This document shows positions 1 through 8,859 of a stretch of DNA of 64,000 nucleotides, in pieces. Under the pieces are notes generated by a model. The model made no database searches, was not told where the DNA came from, and was given only the letters and a program-made list of their open reading frames with translations. Source of the DNA: Mycolicibacterium sp. 018/SC-01/001 (GTDB lineage Bacteria; Actinomycetota; Actinomycetes; Mycobacteriales; Mycobacteriaceae); NCBI RefSeq assembly GCF_007096635.1, contig NZ_VKAA01000011.1:122333-186332 (forward strand). Reading direction: 5' to 3'. The stretch's first letter is position 1, and every line of letters begins with the position of its first letter. The position numbers and the translations under genes are program-made.

Positions 1-63
1 CCCGACGATGCCGCACAGCAGTACGAACAGCTGGATCTTGACGTAGCGCCAGAATGTCGACAC
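1..63 (-). CDS. N-terminal fragment of a probable membrane protein (cut by window edge)
   Basis: From a GTG at 63 an open frame runs off the left edge of the window for 21 codons, reading MSTFWRYVKIQLFVLLCGIV. The hydrophobic stretch after a basic start looks like a first membrane helix or a signal anchor. No Shine-Dalgarno site is visible; instead a CATAAT hexamer lies 7 bases before the GTG, which fits a leaderless transcript. The start codon is the first base of a 19-bp palindrome (63-81). The product cannot be named from so few residues. It lies 23 bases downstream of the cutinase gene on the same strand. The call depends on the frame staying open outside the window. Confidence 0.5.
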   Translation of the reverse strand, partial: MSTFWRYVKIQLFVLLCGIVG

Positions 64-81
64 GGGTCAGATTATGACCCG
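63..81. promoter_or_regulatory. 19-bp operator-like palindrome over a start codon
   Basis: Perfect inverted repeat CGGGTCA-gatta-TGACCCG, 7-bp arms and a 5-base spacer. It covers the putative -10 hexamer and the GTG of the leftmost gene, where a bound repressor would block initiation. It sits just after the cutinase stop codon. The binding protein is unknown. Confidence 0.5.
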
Positions 82-86
82 AACCG

Positions 87-956
87 TCAGGAGCCGGGCG
101 GTACCTGCACAGGATTGGCGTCGGGGACGGCGACCGGGCGCTGCTGGACGAGACGGAACAGAGGAGCGACCCACGCGTCGGCCGACGACGGCGTGCGCGC
201 ATAGCTGGTGTGCACCGCCACCGCAGCGGGGTTCTCGGCATCCTCGGCGTCGGGGTCGTAGTCGCACACCGCGTCACCGAGATCGCAGACGCTGATCGTG
301 CGGGCGCCCATCGTCGGCGTCATCGGGCCCGGTGCGTGGGCCAGGATGGGCCAGTCCTGCGCGACGCCCTTGCCGCGGCCGGGTACCGCGCTGACCGATC
401 CCAGGTTCAGCGTCGGATCGGCGGGCAGGCGGTCGCCGTCGGCGACCAGCAGGGCGGCGGCGAGGTTCGGGCTGGCGTCGAGCGCGGCGAGGTTGCGGTG
501 CACGACCATCGCGCCCTGCGAGTACCCCGCGAGTACGACCTGCGTGGTCGGGCACTGCGCGACGAACGCGGCGTACTGCGCGCCGAGTGCGGTCGCGCCG
601 GTGTCGACGCTGCCCATGAAGCCGAGCCACTCCATCGCACCGCCGTCGGCGGGCACCGGCACGGCGGGATAGTCGACCGCTTCGGCGGTGATCGTGCGAC
701 CGCTGCGCTGCACGAGCTGCGCGAAGTCCTGGTAGGACGTGTTGACGACGCGGCCCATGCCGGCGTCGGCGGCGATGTCGGCGGGGGTGCGCTCACCCGA
801 GCCGGCCGCGCCGATCCAATGCACATCGGGGCATCCCGGCTGGGCGGCTGCGGTACCGGCGGTCAGACCCATCATCGCCGCACCACCGACCAGCGCGGCG
901 GCCGCCGCTGCAGCGACCGAACGAATACTCACGAACATCATCCCAACCGTTGACAT
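87..956 (-). CDS. Secreted cutinase-family serine esterase
   Basis: The 289-residue product is a cutinase-like alpha/beta hydrolase (the Culp family of mycobacteria), expected to cleave ester bonds of lipids outside the cell. Residues about 9-38 form a signal peptide with an Ala-rich core ending TAGTAAAQ. The nucleophile motif GYSQG puts the catalytic serine near 146; the CxxGDxVC motif gives the aspartate near 228 with its paired cysteines, and the histidine is near 249 in AVHTSY. All three triad residues are therefore present. The start is uncertain: the first ATG is at 956, but in-frame ATG and GTG codons at 941 and 932 would give a more typical signal peptide. The C-terminal tail after about 270 is proline-rich. 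The gene lies downstream of tuf but beyond its terminator, so it is probably transcribed separately. Confidence 0.9.
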   Translation of the reverse strand: MSTVGMMFVSIRSVAAAAAAALVGGAAMMGLTAGTAAAQPGCPDVHWIGAAGSGERTPADIAADAGMGRVVNTSYQDFAQLVQRSGRTITAEAVDYPAVPVPADGGAMEWLGFMGSVDTGATALGAQYAAFVAQCPTTQVVLAGYSQGAMVVHRNLAALDASPNLAAALLVADGDRLPADPTLNLGSVSAVPGRGKGVAQDWPILAHAPGPMTPTMGARTISVCDLGDAVCDYDPDAEDAENPAAVAVHTSYARTPSSADAWVAPLFRLVQQRPVAVPDANPVQVPPGS

Positions 957-1040
957 GCGAAAAGTAAGAGGCGACGGACCCCACGACCGCCGCCGTGAAG
1001 TACATCGGCAGAGACTGCCACGGCGTTACGTGCACAGACA

Positions 1041-1076
1041 AAAGTGGCGCCCACCCTCTCGGGTGAGCGCCACTTT
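1041..1076 (-). terminator. Intrinsic terminator of the str operon (after tuf)
   Basis: Hairpin with a 10-bp outer stem (aaagtggcgc / gcgccacttt), a single C-A mismatch and a 5-bp inner stem (caccc / gggtg) closing a TCTC loop. On the minus strand the stem is followed by TTTTGTCTGT. It begins 18 bases after the tuf stop codon. Confidence 0.85.
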
Positions 1077-1093
1077 CGTAGCTTGTACCTAGA

Positions 1094-2284
1094 TCACTTG
1101 ATGATCTTGGACACGCGGCCGGCGCCGACGGTACGGCCGCCCTCGCGGATCGCGAAGCGCAGGCCCTCGTCCATGGCGACGGGCTGGATCAGCTTGACGG
1201 AGATGTCGGTGTTGTCACCGGGCATCACCATCTCGGTGCCCTCGGGCAGGGTCACGACGCCGGTCACGTCCGTGGTCCGGAAGTAGAACTGCGGACGGTA
1301 GTTGTTGAAGAACGGCGTGTGGCGGCCACCCTCGTCCTTGGACAGGATGTAGACGCTGCCCTCGAACTCGGTGTGCGGGGTGGTCGTGCCGGGCTTGACG
1401 ATGACCTGGCCGCGCTCGACGTCCTCGCGCTTGATGCCACGGACCAGCAGACCGACGTTGTCGCCGGCCTGGCCCTGATCGAGCAGCTTGCGGAACATCT
1501 CGACACCGGTGACTGTGGTCTTGGTGACGCCCGGGCGGATGCCGACGATCTCGACTTCCTCGTTCACGTTGATCACGCCGCGCTCCACACGACCGGTGAC
1601 CACGGTGCCGCGGCCGGTGATGGTGAAGACGTCCTCGACGGGCATCAGGAACGGCTTGTCGGTCTCGCGAACCGGGTCCGGGATGGACTCGTCGACGGCC
1701 TCCATGAGCTCCTGAACCGACTTGACCCACTTCTCGTCGCCCTCGAGCGCCTTGAGCGCCGAGACGCGCACGACCGGGGCGTCCTCGTCGAAGTCCTGGG
1801 CGGCCAGCAGTTCGCGGACCTCCATCTCGACGAGCTCGAGGAGTTCCTCGTCGTCGACCATGTCGGACTTGTTCAGGGCGACCAGGATGTAGGGCACGCC
1901 GACCTGGCGGGCGAGCAGCACGTGCTCGCGGGTCTGCGGCATCGGGCCGTCCGTGGCGGCGACCACCAGGATCGCGCCGTCCATCTGGGCGGCACCGGTG
2001 ATCATGTTCTTGATGTAGTCAGCGTGACCGGGGGCGTCGACGTGCGCGTAGTGACGCTTCTCGGTCTGGTACTCCACGTGGGAGATGTTGATCGTGATAC
2101 CGCGCTGACGCTCCTCGGGCGCATTGTCGATCTGGTCGAATGCGCGCGACTCGTTCAAATCGGGGTACTGGTCGTGCAGAACCTTGGTGATTGCTGCGGT
2201 CAGCGTGGTCTTGCCGTGGTCAACGTGACCGATGGTCCCGATGTTGACGTGCGGCTTCGTCCGCTCGAACTTCGCCTTCGCCAC
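1094..2284 (-). CDS. tuf: Elongation factor Tu
   Basis: The 396-residue product is EF-Tu, the GTPase that brings aminoacyl-tRNA to the ribosomal A site. The P-loop GHVDHGKTT lies near residue 19, the DAPGHAD switch and NKSDM guanine-binding motif follow, and domains 2 and 3 extend to the KIIK terminus. Length matches other mycobacterial EF-Tu proteins. Translation starts at a GTG at 2284 with AGGAGG about 9 bases upstream. It is the last gene of rpsL-rpsG-fusA-tuf, 89 bases after fusA, with a strong terminator immediately downstream. No second tuf copy is in the window. Confidence 0.98.
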   Translation of the reverse strand: MAKAKFERTKPHVNIGTIGHVDHGKTTLTAAITKVLHDQYPDLNESRAFDQIDNAPEERQRGITINISHVEYQTEKRHYAHVDAPGHADYIKNMITGAAQMDGAILVVAATDGPMPQTREHVLLARQVGVPYILVALNKSDMVDDEELLELVEMEVRELLAAQDFDEDAPVVRVSALKALEGDEKWVKSVQELMEAVDESIPDPVRETDKPFLMPVEDVFTITGRGTVVTGRVERGVINVNEEVEIVGIRPGVTKTTVTGVEMFRKLLDQGQAGDNVGLLVRGIKREDVERGQVIVKPGTTTPHTEFEGSVYILSKDEGGRHTPFFNNYRPQFYFRTTDVTGVVTLPEGTEMVMPGDNTDISVKLIQPVAMDEGLRFAIREGGRTVGAGRVSKIIK

Positions 2285-2373
2285 TTCTGTGTCCTCCTGG
2301 ACTTGTTGGTGCTCTTACTTAAGCAGGGTTTGATCTTTGCAGTTGTGGTTCACCGCACCGGCGGCAGGTCAGA

Positions 2374-4476
2374 TTACTGACCGGTCGCCTTCGCGATGAT
2401 CTCCTTCGACACGTTCGCCGGAACTTCGGCGTACGAATCGAACACCATGGAGTAGTTGGCCCGGCCCTGGGTCTTCGACCGGAGGTCGCCGACGTAGCCG
2501 AACATCTCCGACAGCGGCACCTGCGCCTTGACGACGCGCGCACCGCTGCGCTCCTCCATGGCCTGGATCTGACCACGGCGGGAGTTCAGGTCGCCGATCA
2601 CGTCACCCATGTAGTCCTCGGGTGTGGTGACCTCGACGGCCATGATGGGCTCGAGGATGACGGGCTGCGCAGCCTGCGCGGCCTTCTTGAGCACCTGCGA
2701 GCCGGCCACCTTGAACGCCATTTCCGACGAGTCGACCTCGTGGAACGCGCCGTCGAGCAGCGTGACCTTGATGTTCACCAGCGGGTAGCCGGCCAGCACG
2801 CCGTACTGCATGGCGTCCTGAGCACCGGCGTCCACCGACGGGATGTACTCGCGCGGGATGCGACCGCCGGTGACCTTGTTCTCGAACTCGTAGGTCGCAC
2901 CGTCCTCGCCGCTGAACGGCTCGAGGTCGATGAGGACCTTCGCGAACTGGCCGGAGCCACCTGTCTGCTTCTTGTGGGTGAACTCGACCTTCTCCACCTT
3001 GCGGCGGATGGTCTCGCGGTAGGCCACCTGCGGCTTGCCGACGTTGGCCTCGACCTTGAACTCGCGACGCATGCGGTCGACGAGGATGTCGAGGTGGAGC
3101 TCGCCCATGCCGCCGATGACGGTCTGGCCGGTCTCCTGGTCCAGATGCACCTTGAAGGTCGGATCCTCTTCGGCGAGCTTCTGGATCGCGGTGCCCAGCT
3201 TCTCCTGGTCACTCTTGGTCTTGGGCTCGATCGCGACCTCGATCACCGGGTCCGGGAAGGTCATTGACTCGAGCACGATCTGCTGGTTCGGATCGCTCAG
3301 GGTGTCACCGGTGGTGGTGTCCTTCAGACCGATCACGGCGTAGATGTGGCCGGCCGACGCGGTATCGACCGGGTTTTCTTTGTTGGAGTGCATCTGGAAC
3401 AGCTTGCCCAGACGCTCCTTCTTGCCCTTGGTCGCGTTGACGACCTGCGAGCCGGAGTCGACCTTGCCCGAGTACACGCGCACGTAGGTCAGCTTGCCGA
3501 AGAACGGGTGCGTGGCGACCTTGAACGCCAGACCCGAGAACGGCTCGTCGACCGACGGGTTGCGGGTGATCAGCTCGTCTTCCTTGCCGGGGACATGACC
3601 CTCCGCGGGCGGCACGTCCAGCGGCGAGGGCAGGTAGTCGATGACCGCGTCGAGCATGGGCTGCACGCCCTTGTTCTTGAACGCGCTGCCGCACAGCACC
3701 AGGTAGGCCTCGGAGTTGATCGTCAGCTTGCGCAGGGCAGCCTTGATCTCCTCGATGGTCAGATCCTCGCCGCCGAAGTACTTCTCCATCAGCGCGTCGT
3801 CGGTCTCGGCAACGGCCTCGAGCAGCGCGGTGCGGTACTCGTCGGCCTTCTCGGCCAGATCAGCCGGGATCTCCACGGTGTCGTACTTCTCGCCGAGCTT
3901 GGCTTCGGCGCTCCACACCTTGGCGTTCATCTCGACCAGGTCGACGACTCCGGCGAAATCGCCCTCGGAGCCGATCGGCAGCTGGATCGGGAACACGTTC
4001 GCGCCGAGGCGGTCCTTCATCGTCTGCACTGAGAAGTAGAAGTCGGCGCCCAGCTTGTCCATCTTGTTGACGAAGCAGATGCGCGGCACGTCGTACTTGT
4101 CGGCCTGACGCCAGACCTGCTCGGACTGCGGCTCCACGCCTTCCTTGCCGTCGAAGACGGCCACGGCGCCGTCGAGCACGCGCAGGGACCGCTCCACCTC
4201 GACGGTGAAGTCGACGTGCCCGGGGGTGTCGATGATGTTGATCTGGTTGCCGTTCCAGAAGCAGGTGGTGGCAGCCGAGGTGATCGTGATGCCCCGCTCC
4301 TGCTCCTGCTCCATCCAGTCCATCGTGGCGGCGCCGTCGTGCACCTCACCGATCTTGTAGCTGATACCGGTGTAGTAGAGGATGCGCTCGGTCGTCGTCG
4401 TCTTGCCGGCATCGATGTGCGCCATGATGCCGATGTTGCGGACCTTCGTGAGGTCGGTCAGCACGTCCTGTGCCAC
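2374..4476 (-). CDS. fusA: Elongation factor G
   Basis: EF-G, the translocase GTPase, 700 residues. The P-loop [10 protein letters not shown] lies near residue 20, followed by the DTPGHVDF and NKMDK motifs, and the ribosome-contacting domains III-V extend to the KATGQ terminus. The frame is open well upstream (to 4659), but the product should begin at the GTG at 4476: the sequence [20 protein letters not shown] matches the family N-terminus, and AAGGGA lies 7 bases before it. It sits between rpsG (88-base gap containing a hairpin) and tuf. It is the target of fusidic acid; no resistance inference is made here. Confidence 0.98.
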   Translation of the reverse strand: MAQDVLTDLTKVRNIGIMAHIDAGKTTTTERILYYTGISYKIGEVHDGAATMDWMEQEQERGITITSAATTCFWNGNQINIIDTPGHVDFTVEVERSLRVLDGAVAVFDGKEGVEPQSEQVWRQADKYDVPRICFVNKMDKLGADFYFSVQTMKDRLGANVFPIQLPIGSEGDFAGVVDLVEMNAKVWSAEAKLGEKYDTVEIPADLAEKADEYRTALLEAVAETDDALMEKYFGGEDLTIEEIKAALRKLTINSEAYLVLCGSAFKNKGVQPMLDAVIDYLPSPLDVPPAEGHVPGKEDELITRNPSVDEPFSGLAFKVATHPFFGKLTYVRVYSGKVDSGSQVVNATKGKKERLGKLFQMHSNKENPVDTASAGHIYAVIGLKDTTTGDTLSDPNQQIVLESMTFPDPVIEVAIEPKTKSDQEKLGTAIQKLAEEDPTFKVHLDQETGQTVIGGMGELHLDILVDRMRREFKVEANVGKPQVAYRETIRRKVEKVEFTHKKQTGGSGQFAKVLIDLEPFSGEDGATYEFENKVTGGRIPREYIPSVDAGAQDAMQYGVLAGYPLVNIKVTLLDGAFHEVDSSEMAFKVAGSQVLKKAAQAAQPVILEPIMAVEVTTPEDYMGDVIGDLNSRRGQIQAMEERSGARVVKAQVPLSEMFGYVGDLRSKTQGRANYSMVFDSYAEVPANVSKEIIAKATGQ

Positions 4477-4542
4477 AGCATTCCCTTCGGGAAGTAAACG
4501 GACTAAAGGCTGTTCTGGTTGTGTCGAGCTCGCTGCGCTCGT

Positions 4543-4564
4543 GCACCGAAGCGAGCTTCGGTGC
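4543..4564. other. Perfect hairpin in the rpsG-fusA spacer
   Basis: GCACCGAAG-CGAG-CTTCGGTGC, a 9-bp stem with a CGAG tetraloop that abuts the rpsG stop codon at 4565. There is no following U-tract on either strand, so it is more likely a processing or attenuation hairpin than a full terminator, because fusA must be transcribed through it. Confidence 0.6.
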
Positions 4565-5035
4565 TCACCAGCGGTAGTGCGCGAAGGCGCGGTTGGCCTC
4601 GGCCATCTTGTGGGTGTCCTCGCGGCGCTTGACCGCGGCACCCAGGCCGTTACTGGCATCGAGGATCTCGTTGGCCAGGCGCTCGATCATGGTCTTCTCG
4701 CGGCGAGCCTTGGAGAAGCTGACCAGCCAGCGCAGCGCCAGTGTCACCGAGCGGTCCGGGCGGACCTCGACGGGAACCTGGTAGGTGGCGCCACCGACGC
4801 GGCGGCTACGCACCTCGAGCGAGGGCTTGACGTTGTCCATGGCCCGCTTGAGGGTGACGACCGGATCGGTGCCGGTCTTCTCGCGAGCCTGTTCGAGCGC
4901 ACCATAAACAATGCGTTCTGCCAGCGATTTCTTCCCGTCCAGCAGGACTTTGTTGACCAGCTGGGTGACCAGCTGCGATCCGTAGACCGGATCGTTGACC
5001 AACGGACGCTTGGGCGCGGGTCCCTTGCGCGGCAT
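4565..5035 (-). CDS. rpsG: 30S ribosomal protein S7
   Basis: The 156-residue product [20 protein letters not shown]... FAHYRW is S7, which nucleates assembly of the 16S rRNA 3' major domain. It is full length and ends in the usual FAHYRW. Its ATG overlaps the rpsL stop by one base (TGATG), so the two genes are translationally coupled. It is the second gene of the str operon. Confidence 0.98.
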   Translation of the reverse strand: MPRKGPAPKRPLVNDPVYGSQLVTQLVNKVLLDGKKSLAERIVYGALEQAREKTGTDPVVTLKRAMDNVKPSLEVRSRRVGGATYQVPVEVRPDRSVTLALRWLVSFSKARREKTMIERLANEILDASNGLGAAVKRREDTHKMAEANRAFAHYRW

Positions 5036-5409
5036 CAGCTCTTCTCCTTCTTCGCGCCGTAGCGGCTGCGGGCCTGCTTGCGGTTCTTGACGCCCTGGGT
5101 GTCCAGCGACCCACGGATGATCTTGTAGCGCACACCGGGGAGGTCCTTCACACGACCACCACGCACCAGCACCATCGAGTGCTCCTGCAGGTTGTGGCCC
5201 TCACCCGGGATGTAGGCGGTGACCTCGACCGCGCTGGTCAGGCGCACACGAGCGACCTTGCGAAGCGCCGAGTTCGGCTTCTTCGGAGTCGTGGTGTACA
5301 CGCGGGTGCACACGCCGCGGCGCTGCGGGCTGCCCTTCAGTGCCGCGGTCTTCACCTTGGCGATCTTGTCGCGGCGACCCTTACGGACCAGCTGGTTGAT
5401 GGTTGGCAT
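5035..5409 (-). CDS. rpsL: 30S ribosomal protein S12
   Basis: The 124-residue product [20 protein letters not shown] is S12, part of the decoding centre. The [13 protein letters not shown] and [11 protein letters not shown] blocks are intact. Lysines at 43 and 88, the positions where streptomycin-resistance substitutions occur in mycobacteria, are unmodified, so the allele looks streptomycin-sensitive at these sites. It leads the rpsL-rpsG-fusA-tuf operon and overlaps rpsG by one base. ACAGGAAG precedes the ATG. A long 5' spacer (5410-5671) separates it from the TetR gene. Confidence 0.98.
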   Translation of the reverse strand: MPTINQLVRKGRRDKIAKVKTAALKGSPQRRGVCTRVYTTTPKKPNSALRKVARVRLTSAVEVTAYIPGEGHNLQEHSMVLVRGGRVKDLPGVRYKIIRGSLDTQGVKNRKQARSRYGAKKEKS

Positions 5410-5615
5410 GTACCGGCTTCCTGTGTTGCTTTCCGTCTTCTACAAGTTCGTGGTGCGGGCTACCCCGCATCCGGGCGTGTCGCATGCGGCCACCGCGTGA
5501 TCTCGGAGTAATTTCCAAGGCACCGCGGCGCCAGACATGCGAAGTGGCCCGGCGTGCAGGCGTGCTTATGACTCAGTCAAGCCTCAAGCGCCTAATCTGC
5601 CAGGCACGACGGTCC

Positions 5616-5643
5616 ACGATACCAGGGCCCGCGACCTCGACAA
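5616..5643 (-). promoter_or_regulatory. Candidate promoter of the str operon
   Basis: On the minus strand TTGTCG (5643-5638) and TATCGT (5621-5616) are 16 bases apart. The predicted start would give a leader of about 200 bases ahead of rpsL. The same -10 hexamer, TATCGT, is found at the rpoB promoter in this window. Nothing else in 5410-5671 was recognised. Confidence 0.4.
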
Positions 5644-5671
5644 AACCCGCTGACCTGCGAAAGCCGATGCG

Positions 5672-6247
5672 TCACCGGTGCCGCATACCGGCGGCCAGGC
5701 GCATGACCATATCGCTGAACACCGCATCGGTGTCGATGCCGCTCATCACGCCGGTCATCTCGAGCAGCACGAATCCGTGCATCGCCGACCAGAACTCCAG
5801 CGCGGCGTAGAACGCCGACTCCTCCGTCAGACCGTAGGTCGACAGCACGGAGATGACGGGTGCAGCGGCGGCGTGGGTGGCCTCGGTGAACTCGGGATCG
5901 TCACCGCCCAGCGGCATTCGCGTGAATGCCGAGTACCGGCCGGGGTGGTGGTGGGCGTAGCTGCGGTAGGCGCCGGCCATCACCATCACCGCGTCGTCGG
6001 GGGTGCGGCCCCGGCCGACGGTGTTGAGCATCTCGATGATGTCGCCGACGACGCGCATGCGGACCGACCGACGCAGGTCGTCGAGGCTGTGCACGTGGTT
6101 GTAGAGCGACGGCCCCTTGGTGCCGAGCTGGTTGGCCAGGGCGTTGATGGTCAGCGCGTCCCAGCCCTCGCGGTCGAGGAAGGTCAGCGCGGCGTTGACG
6201 ATGGCTTCACGACTCAGCTTCGCCGTGCGCGGCGGCCGAGCAGCCAT
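5672..6247 (-). CDS. TetR/AcrR-family transcriptional regulator
   Basis: The 191-residue product has a TetR DNA-binding domain in residues about 10-57 (SREAIVNAALTFLDREG... GPSLYNHVHSLDDL) and a ligand-binding half of the WHG type (HPGRYSAF, AALEFWSAMHGFVLLEM). It occupies the position of the TetR gene upstream of rpsL in M. tuberculosis (Rv0681, from memory). It shares the str-operon strand and stops 262 bases before rpsL, leaving room for the rpsL promoter. The effector is unknown. Confidence 0.88.
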   Translation of the reverse strand: MAARPPRTAKLSREAIVNAALTFLDREGWDALTINALANQLGTKGPSLYNHVHSLDDLRRSVRMRVVGDIIEMLNTVGRGRTPDDAVMVMAGAYRSYAHHHPGRYSAFTRMPLGGDDPEFTEATHAAAAPVISVLSTYGLTEESAFYAALEFWSAMHGFVLLEMTGVMSGIDTDAVFSDMVMRLAAGMRHR

Positions 6248-6295
6248 GTCGTCGTTCCCCCTTCACGGCCCGTCCACCCGGGTCGACGAGAGACT

Positions 6296-6817
6296 CTAGT
6301 TGACGCGCTCCTGGCTGAGCTGGGCAAGCTGCCCGACGATCGTGCAGAGGTCGGGCAGCGTCTCGGAGTTCAGTGTCTGGATCGACCAGGTGATGACGTC
6401 GCCACCCTTGGCCACGTAGATGCTGCAGGCCGAGTCGTCGTAGGCCTTGAAGCCCTTGTTGCCGTCGAGCGACAGTTCGGTCAGGGTGCGACCGGCCTGC
6501 TGCTCGAGTTCGCGTTCGGTGTCCATGTCGCTGCCGCGGTACCACCACGTCGAGATGCCCATGCCGGCACCGACATTGCCGATCATGGTGTTCTCCTGCC
6601 AGAAGCATCCGACGTCGCTGACCACGACGCGGGTGAACAGGTTCGACCCGGCCGCCGCGGCCACGTCGGCGTCGGTGATGCCGTTGCAATCCGCGCTGCG
6701 GAAACCGGCCCCGGAGGGAGACGCCTGCTCAGTGGGCTGCGCCGGCTGGGCGGGTCCGCTGCAGGCGGCCAGGATCAGCGCCAGACTCAGTCCGGCGATC
6801 GTGCGCACGGTCCTCAT
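6296..6817 (-). CDS. DUF3558-family lipoprotein
   Basis: The 173-residue product has a lipoprotein signal MRTVRTIAGLSLALILAACS, with the lipobox cysteine at 19, followed by a Pro/Gln/Ala-rich linker and a DUF3558-like domain with C-W motifs (VGCFWQEN, WWYRGSD) and several conserved cysteines (DSACSIYV, LPDLCTIV). It is predicted to be tethered to the outer face of the plasma membrane. The function of DUF3558 is not established. It starts one base after the stop of the preceding DUF3558 gene, so the two form an operon. Its own stop lies about 50 bases before the TetR gene. Confidence 0.8.
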   Translation of the reverse strand: MRTVRTIAGLSLALILAACSGPAQPAQPTEQASPSGAGFRSADCNGITDADVAAAAGSNLFTRVVVSDVGCFWQENTMIGNVGAGMGISTWWYRGSDMDTERELEQQAGRTLTELSLDGNKGFKAYDDSACSIYVAKGGDVITWSIQTLNSETLPDLCTIVGQLAQLSQERVN

Positions 6818-6818
6818 G

Positions 6819-7370
6819 TCACATGTCCGAGCGCAGGGTCGCCGTCAGCAGCTTCACCGCGTCGACGCAGGGGTCACCGGTCTTCTGGCCGCGGTACTGC
6901 ACCCACCAGCTCAGCACGCCGGTTCCGGCGGCGGCCGTCGCCGAGCACGCCGCTCCGGTGACGTCGCGGCGCGCCGAGAACGCCTGATGGCGTTCCACGA
7001 CGGTGTCTTTCACGACGGCACCGCGCTGGGCGGCCACCTCCCGCTCGCGGGCGAGGGATCCGGTGTCGAACCACGAGAACGTCACGTCGATGGTCGTGGA
7101 CGCCCGGCCGGGACGGGCCATGACGTACTGACAGACCGCGCCGCTGAACGGCCGGACCACGTCGGAGGCGCCCAGCGTCGCGGCAACGGTGCTGTCGTCG
7201 AGGAGGCCACACCGATCGTCGACGTATCCGTACGTGCGCTCGGGGTCTGGCACCGACCCCTCCTGGCGCTGAGCCGTACCGCTCACCGTGTGCGCGCAGC
7301 CACCGGCTGTCGCCGTGGCGAGGACGCCGGCGACAGCAACGGTGAGGGCATCCAGCACACGTCGACGCAT
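6819..7370 (-). CDS. DUF3558-family lipoprotein, paralogue
   Basis: The 183-residue product has a signal peptide ending in an atypical lipobox, TAGGC, with the cysteine near 25 and alanine rather than leucine at -3. The mature part has the same arrangement as its downstream neighbour: an RCGLL segment, AVCQYVMARPG, a central helix rich in Arg and Glu, GAACSATAAAGTGVLSWWVQY and a late DPCVDAVKLL cysteine. The two adjacent genes probably arose by tandem duplication. It is divergent from the DUF3060 gene at 7434. The molecular role is unknown. Confidence 0.78.
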   Translation of the reverse strand: MRRRVLDALTVAVAGVLATATAGGCAHTVSGTAQRQEGSVPDPERTYGYVDDRCGLLDDSTVAATLGASDVVRPFSGAVCQYVMARPGRASTTIDVTFSWFDTGSLAREREVAAQRGAVVKDTVVERHQAFSARRDVTGAACSATAAAGTGVLSWWVQYRGQKTGDPCVDAVKLLTATLRSDM

Positions 7371-7421
7371 CGCAGCTCACGGTACCCAGCGCAACTGGCT
7401 GTGGCGACTCGCTCGACGTCG

Positions 7422-7436
7422 TAGGCTGCCGGGGTG
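7422..7436 (+). promoter_or_regulatory. Leaderless promoter (-10 TAGGCT, 6 bases, GTG)
   Basis: TAGGCT at 7422-7427 is followed by six bases and then the GTG at 7434. This spacing places the transcription start on the start codon. No Shine-Dalgarno sequence is present. Confidence 0.55.
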
Positions 7437-7802
7437 ACCACAACGGGACGGGTGCTGGCTGCGGGTGTGCTCACGGTCTCCGCCGTGCTGACGGTCGCGC
7501 CGGTTGCGCAGGCCAAAAACGGTGACACGCACATCACCGGGCAGGGCGTGAGCCGGACCATCGACTGCAACAACGCGACGCTGATCGTGGTCGGCACCGG
7601 AAATCAGATCAACGCGCTCGGAACCTGCTGGGCGGTGACCGTTCAGGGGTCGAGCAACGTGATCGTCGCCGACAACGTGATCAACGACATCACGGTGTAC
7701 GGCTACGACCAGGCGGTGTTCTACAAGGCCGGATCACCGGTGGTGTGGGACCGCGGCCGTGAACTGGGGATGACAAATCGCGTCGATCGGGTACCCGCGT
7801 AG
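7434..7802 (+). CDS. Exported DUF3060-like protein
   Basis: The 122-residue product has a signal peptide (about residues 1-28, ending PVAQAKN) and then short strands of the form T-I-x-C-N-N-A-T-L-I-V-x-G-T-x-N-Q-I, VQGSSNVIVADNVINDITVYGY. This spaced pattern of Asn and small or branched residues resembles the DUF3060 family and suggests a short beta-roll or beta-helix. It lies two bases before a second DUF3060 gene, with which it is probably co-transcribed. It is divergent from the DUF3558 pair. Function is unknown. Confidence 0.75.
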   Translation: MTTTGRVLAAGVLTVSAVLTVAPVAQAKNGDTHITGQGVSRTIDCNNATLIVVGTGNQINALGTCWAVTVQGSSNVIVADNVINDITVYGYDQAVFYKAGSPVVWDRGRELGMTNRVDRVPA

Positions 7803-7804
7803 CC

Positions 7805-8209
7805 GTGAAACGCCTTCCCCTCGCCGGCGCCGCGCTGTGCGCCGCCGCCACACTCAGCCTCTCGGCGTGCGGCTCGACCAGTTCCGACACCAACCAGCCC
7901 ACGGCGACCGCCGGGTCATCGGGCGCTCAGATCGAGATCGGCAACACGATCAACTACGGCTCCCTCGGCACGACGGCCGACCTCGACTGCGCCGACGGGA
8001 AGTCCCTCAACGTCGGCGGATCGAACAACACCCTCACGGTCAAGGGGACGTGCGCGAACGTCAACATCGGCGGGGCCGACAACAAGATCACCTTCGACAA
8101 GGTCGACAAGGAACTGTCGGTGGTGGGGATCAACAACACCGTCACCTACCGCGACGGCGATCCGAAGGTCAACGACACCGGGAGCAACAACACCATCAGC
8201 AAGGGCTGA
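7805..8209 (+). CDS. DUF3060-family lipoprotein
   Basis: The 134-residue product begins at a GTG two bases after the upstream stop. The signal peptide ends in the lipobox LSAC with the cysteine at 22, followed by a Ser/Thr-rich linker. The mature domain has repeated strands (GNTINYGSLGTT, VGGSNNTLTVKG, NIGGADNKITF, VVGINNTVTY, DTGSNNTI), each with an xNNT or xDNK turn, which is the DUF3060 signature. Such a regular spacing implies a stacked beta structure. It is probably anchored at the cell surface. A membrane-bound member of the same family lies at 50732. Confidence 0.82.
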   Translation: MKRLPLAGAALCAAATLSLSACGSTSSDTNQPTATAGSSGAQIEIGNTINYGSLGTTADLDCADGKSLNVGGSNNTLTVKGTCANVNIGGADNKITFDKVDKELSVVGINNTVTYRDGDPKVNDTGSNNTISKG

Positions 8210-8265
8210 ATTCACGTCCCTGAATATGGACACCAATCTGCGATTCGGTGTACCTTTCCGTGGAC

Positions 8266-8859
8266 ATGAAACGTTCGTACGACATGGCGACGCGCCAGCG
8301 TGCCAAGGACGCCACCCGTGAGGCCATCATCGGGGCGGCAATCGAGGCCTTCATGGCAGAGCGATCGTTCGCCGTCACGCTGCCCTCCGTCGCCGAACGC
8401 GCCGGTGTCACCGTCAAGACGGTGCTACGTCATTTCGGCAGCCGGGACGCACTGATCGACGCCGCGTGGATGCAGGCCTATCACGACGTCATCGCCGAAC
8501 GCGCTGCGCCACACAACGACATCCCTACAGCCCTGCGCGTGCTGATCGATCATTACGAACGTCGTGGCGACATGGTGCTGGCCGTTCTGTCCGATGAGCA
8601 CGATCCCCGGGCGGTGCACACCGCCGACACGGGCCGCCTCGCCCACCGCGCCTGGGTCGACGACGTCTTCGCCGCCCGACTGCCGGACGACGACCCAGCC
8701 CGGTCCCGCGTGATCGACGTACTGGTGGTCGCCACCGACGTCTACTGCTGGAAACTGCTTCGGCGCGAGCGCGGTCTGTCGGTCGACGATGTCCTCGACC
8801 GGATGTCGCTGCTGACCGAGTCCGTCCTGACCGGTGTCGACCGCGGAGAGAACCGATGA
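8266..8859 (+). CDS. TetR-family transcriptional regulator
   Basis: The roughly 197-residue product has an N-terminal TetR helix-turn-helix (REAIIGAAIEAFMAERSFAVTLPSVAERAGVTVKTVLRHFGSRDALI) and an alpha-helical effector domain. The start is uncertain: ATG at 8266 and 8284 and GTG at 8248 and 8260 are all in frame, and none has a good ribosome site. Its stop overlaps the ATG of the glycosyltransferase (ATGA), so the two are co-translated. This is a typical arrangement for a regulator controlling its own operon. Confidence 0.85.
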   Translation: MKRSYDMATRQRAKDATREAIIGAAIEAFMAERSFAVTLPSVAERAGVTVKTVLRHFGSRDALIDAAWMQAYHDVIAERAAPHNDIPTALRVLIDHYERRGDMVLAVLSDEHDPRAVHTADTGRLAHRAWVDDVFAARLPDDDPARSRVIDVLVVATDVYCWKLLRRERGLSVDDVLDRMSLLTESVLTGVDRGENR

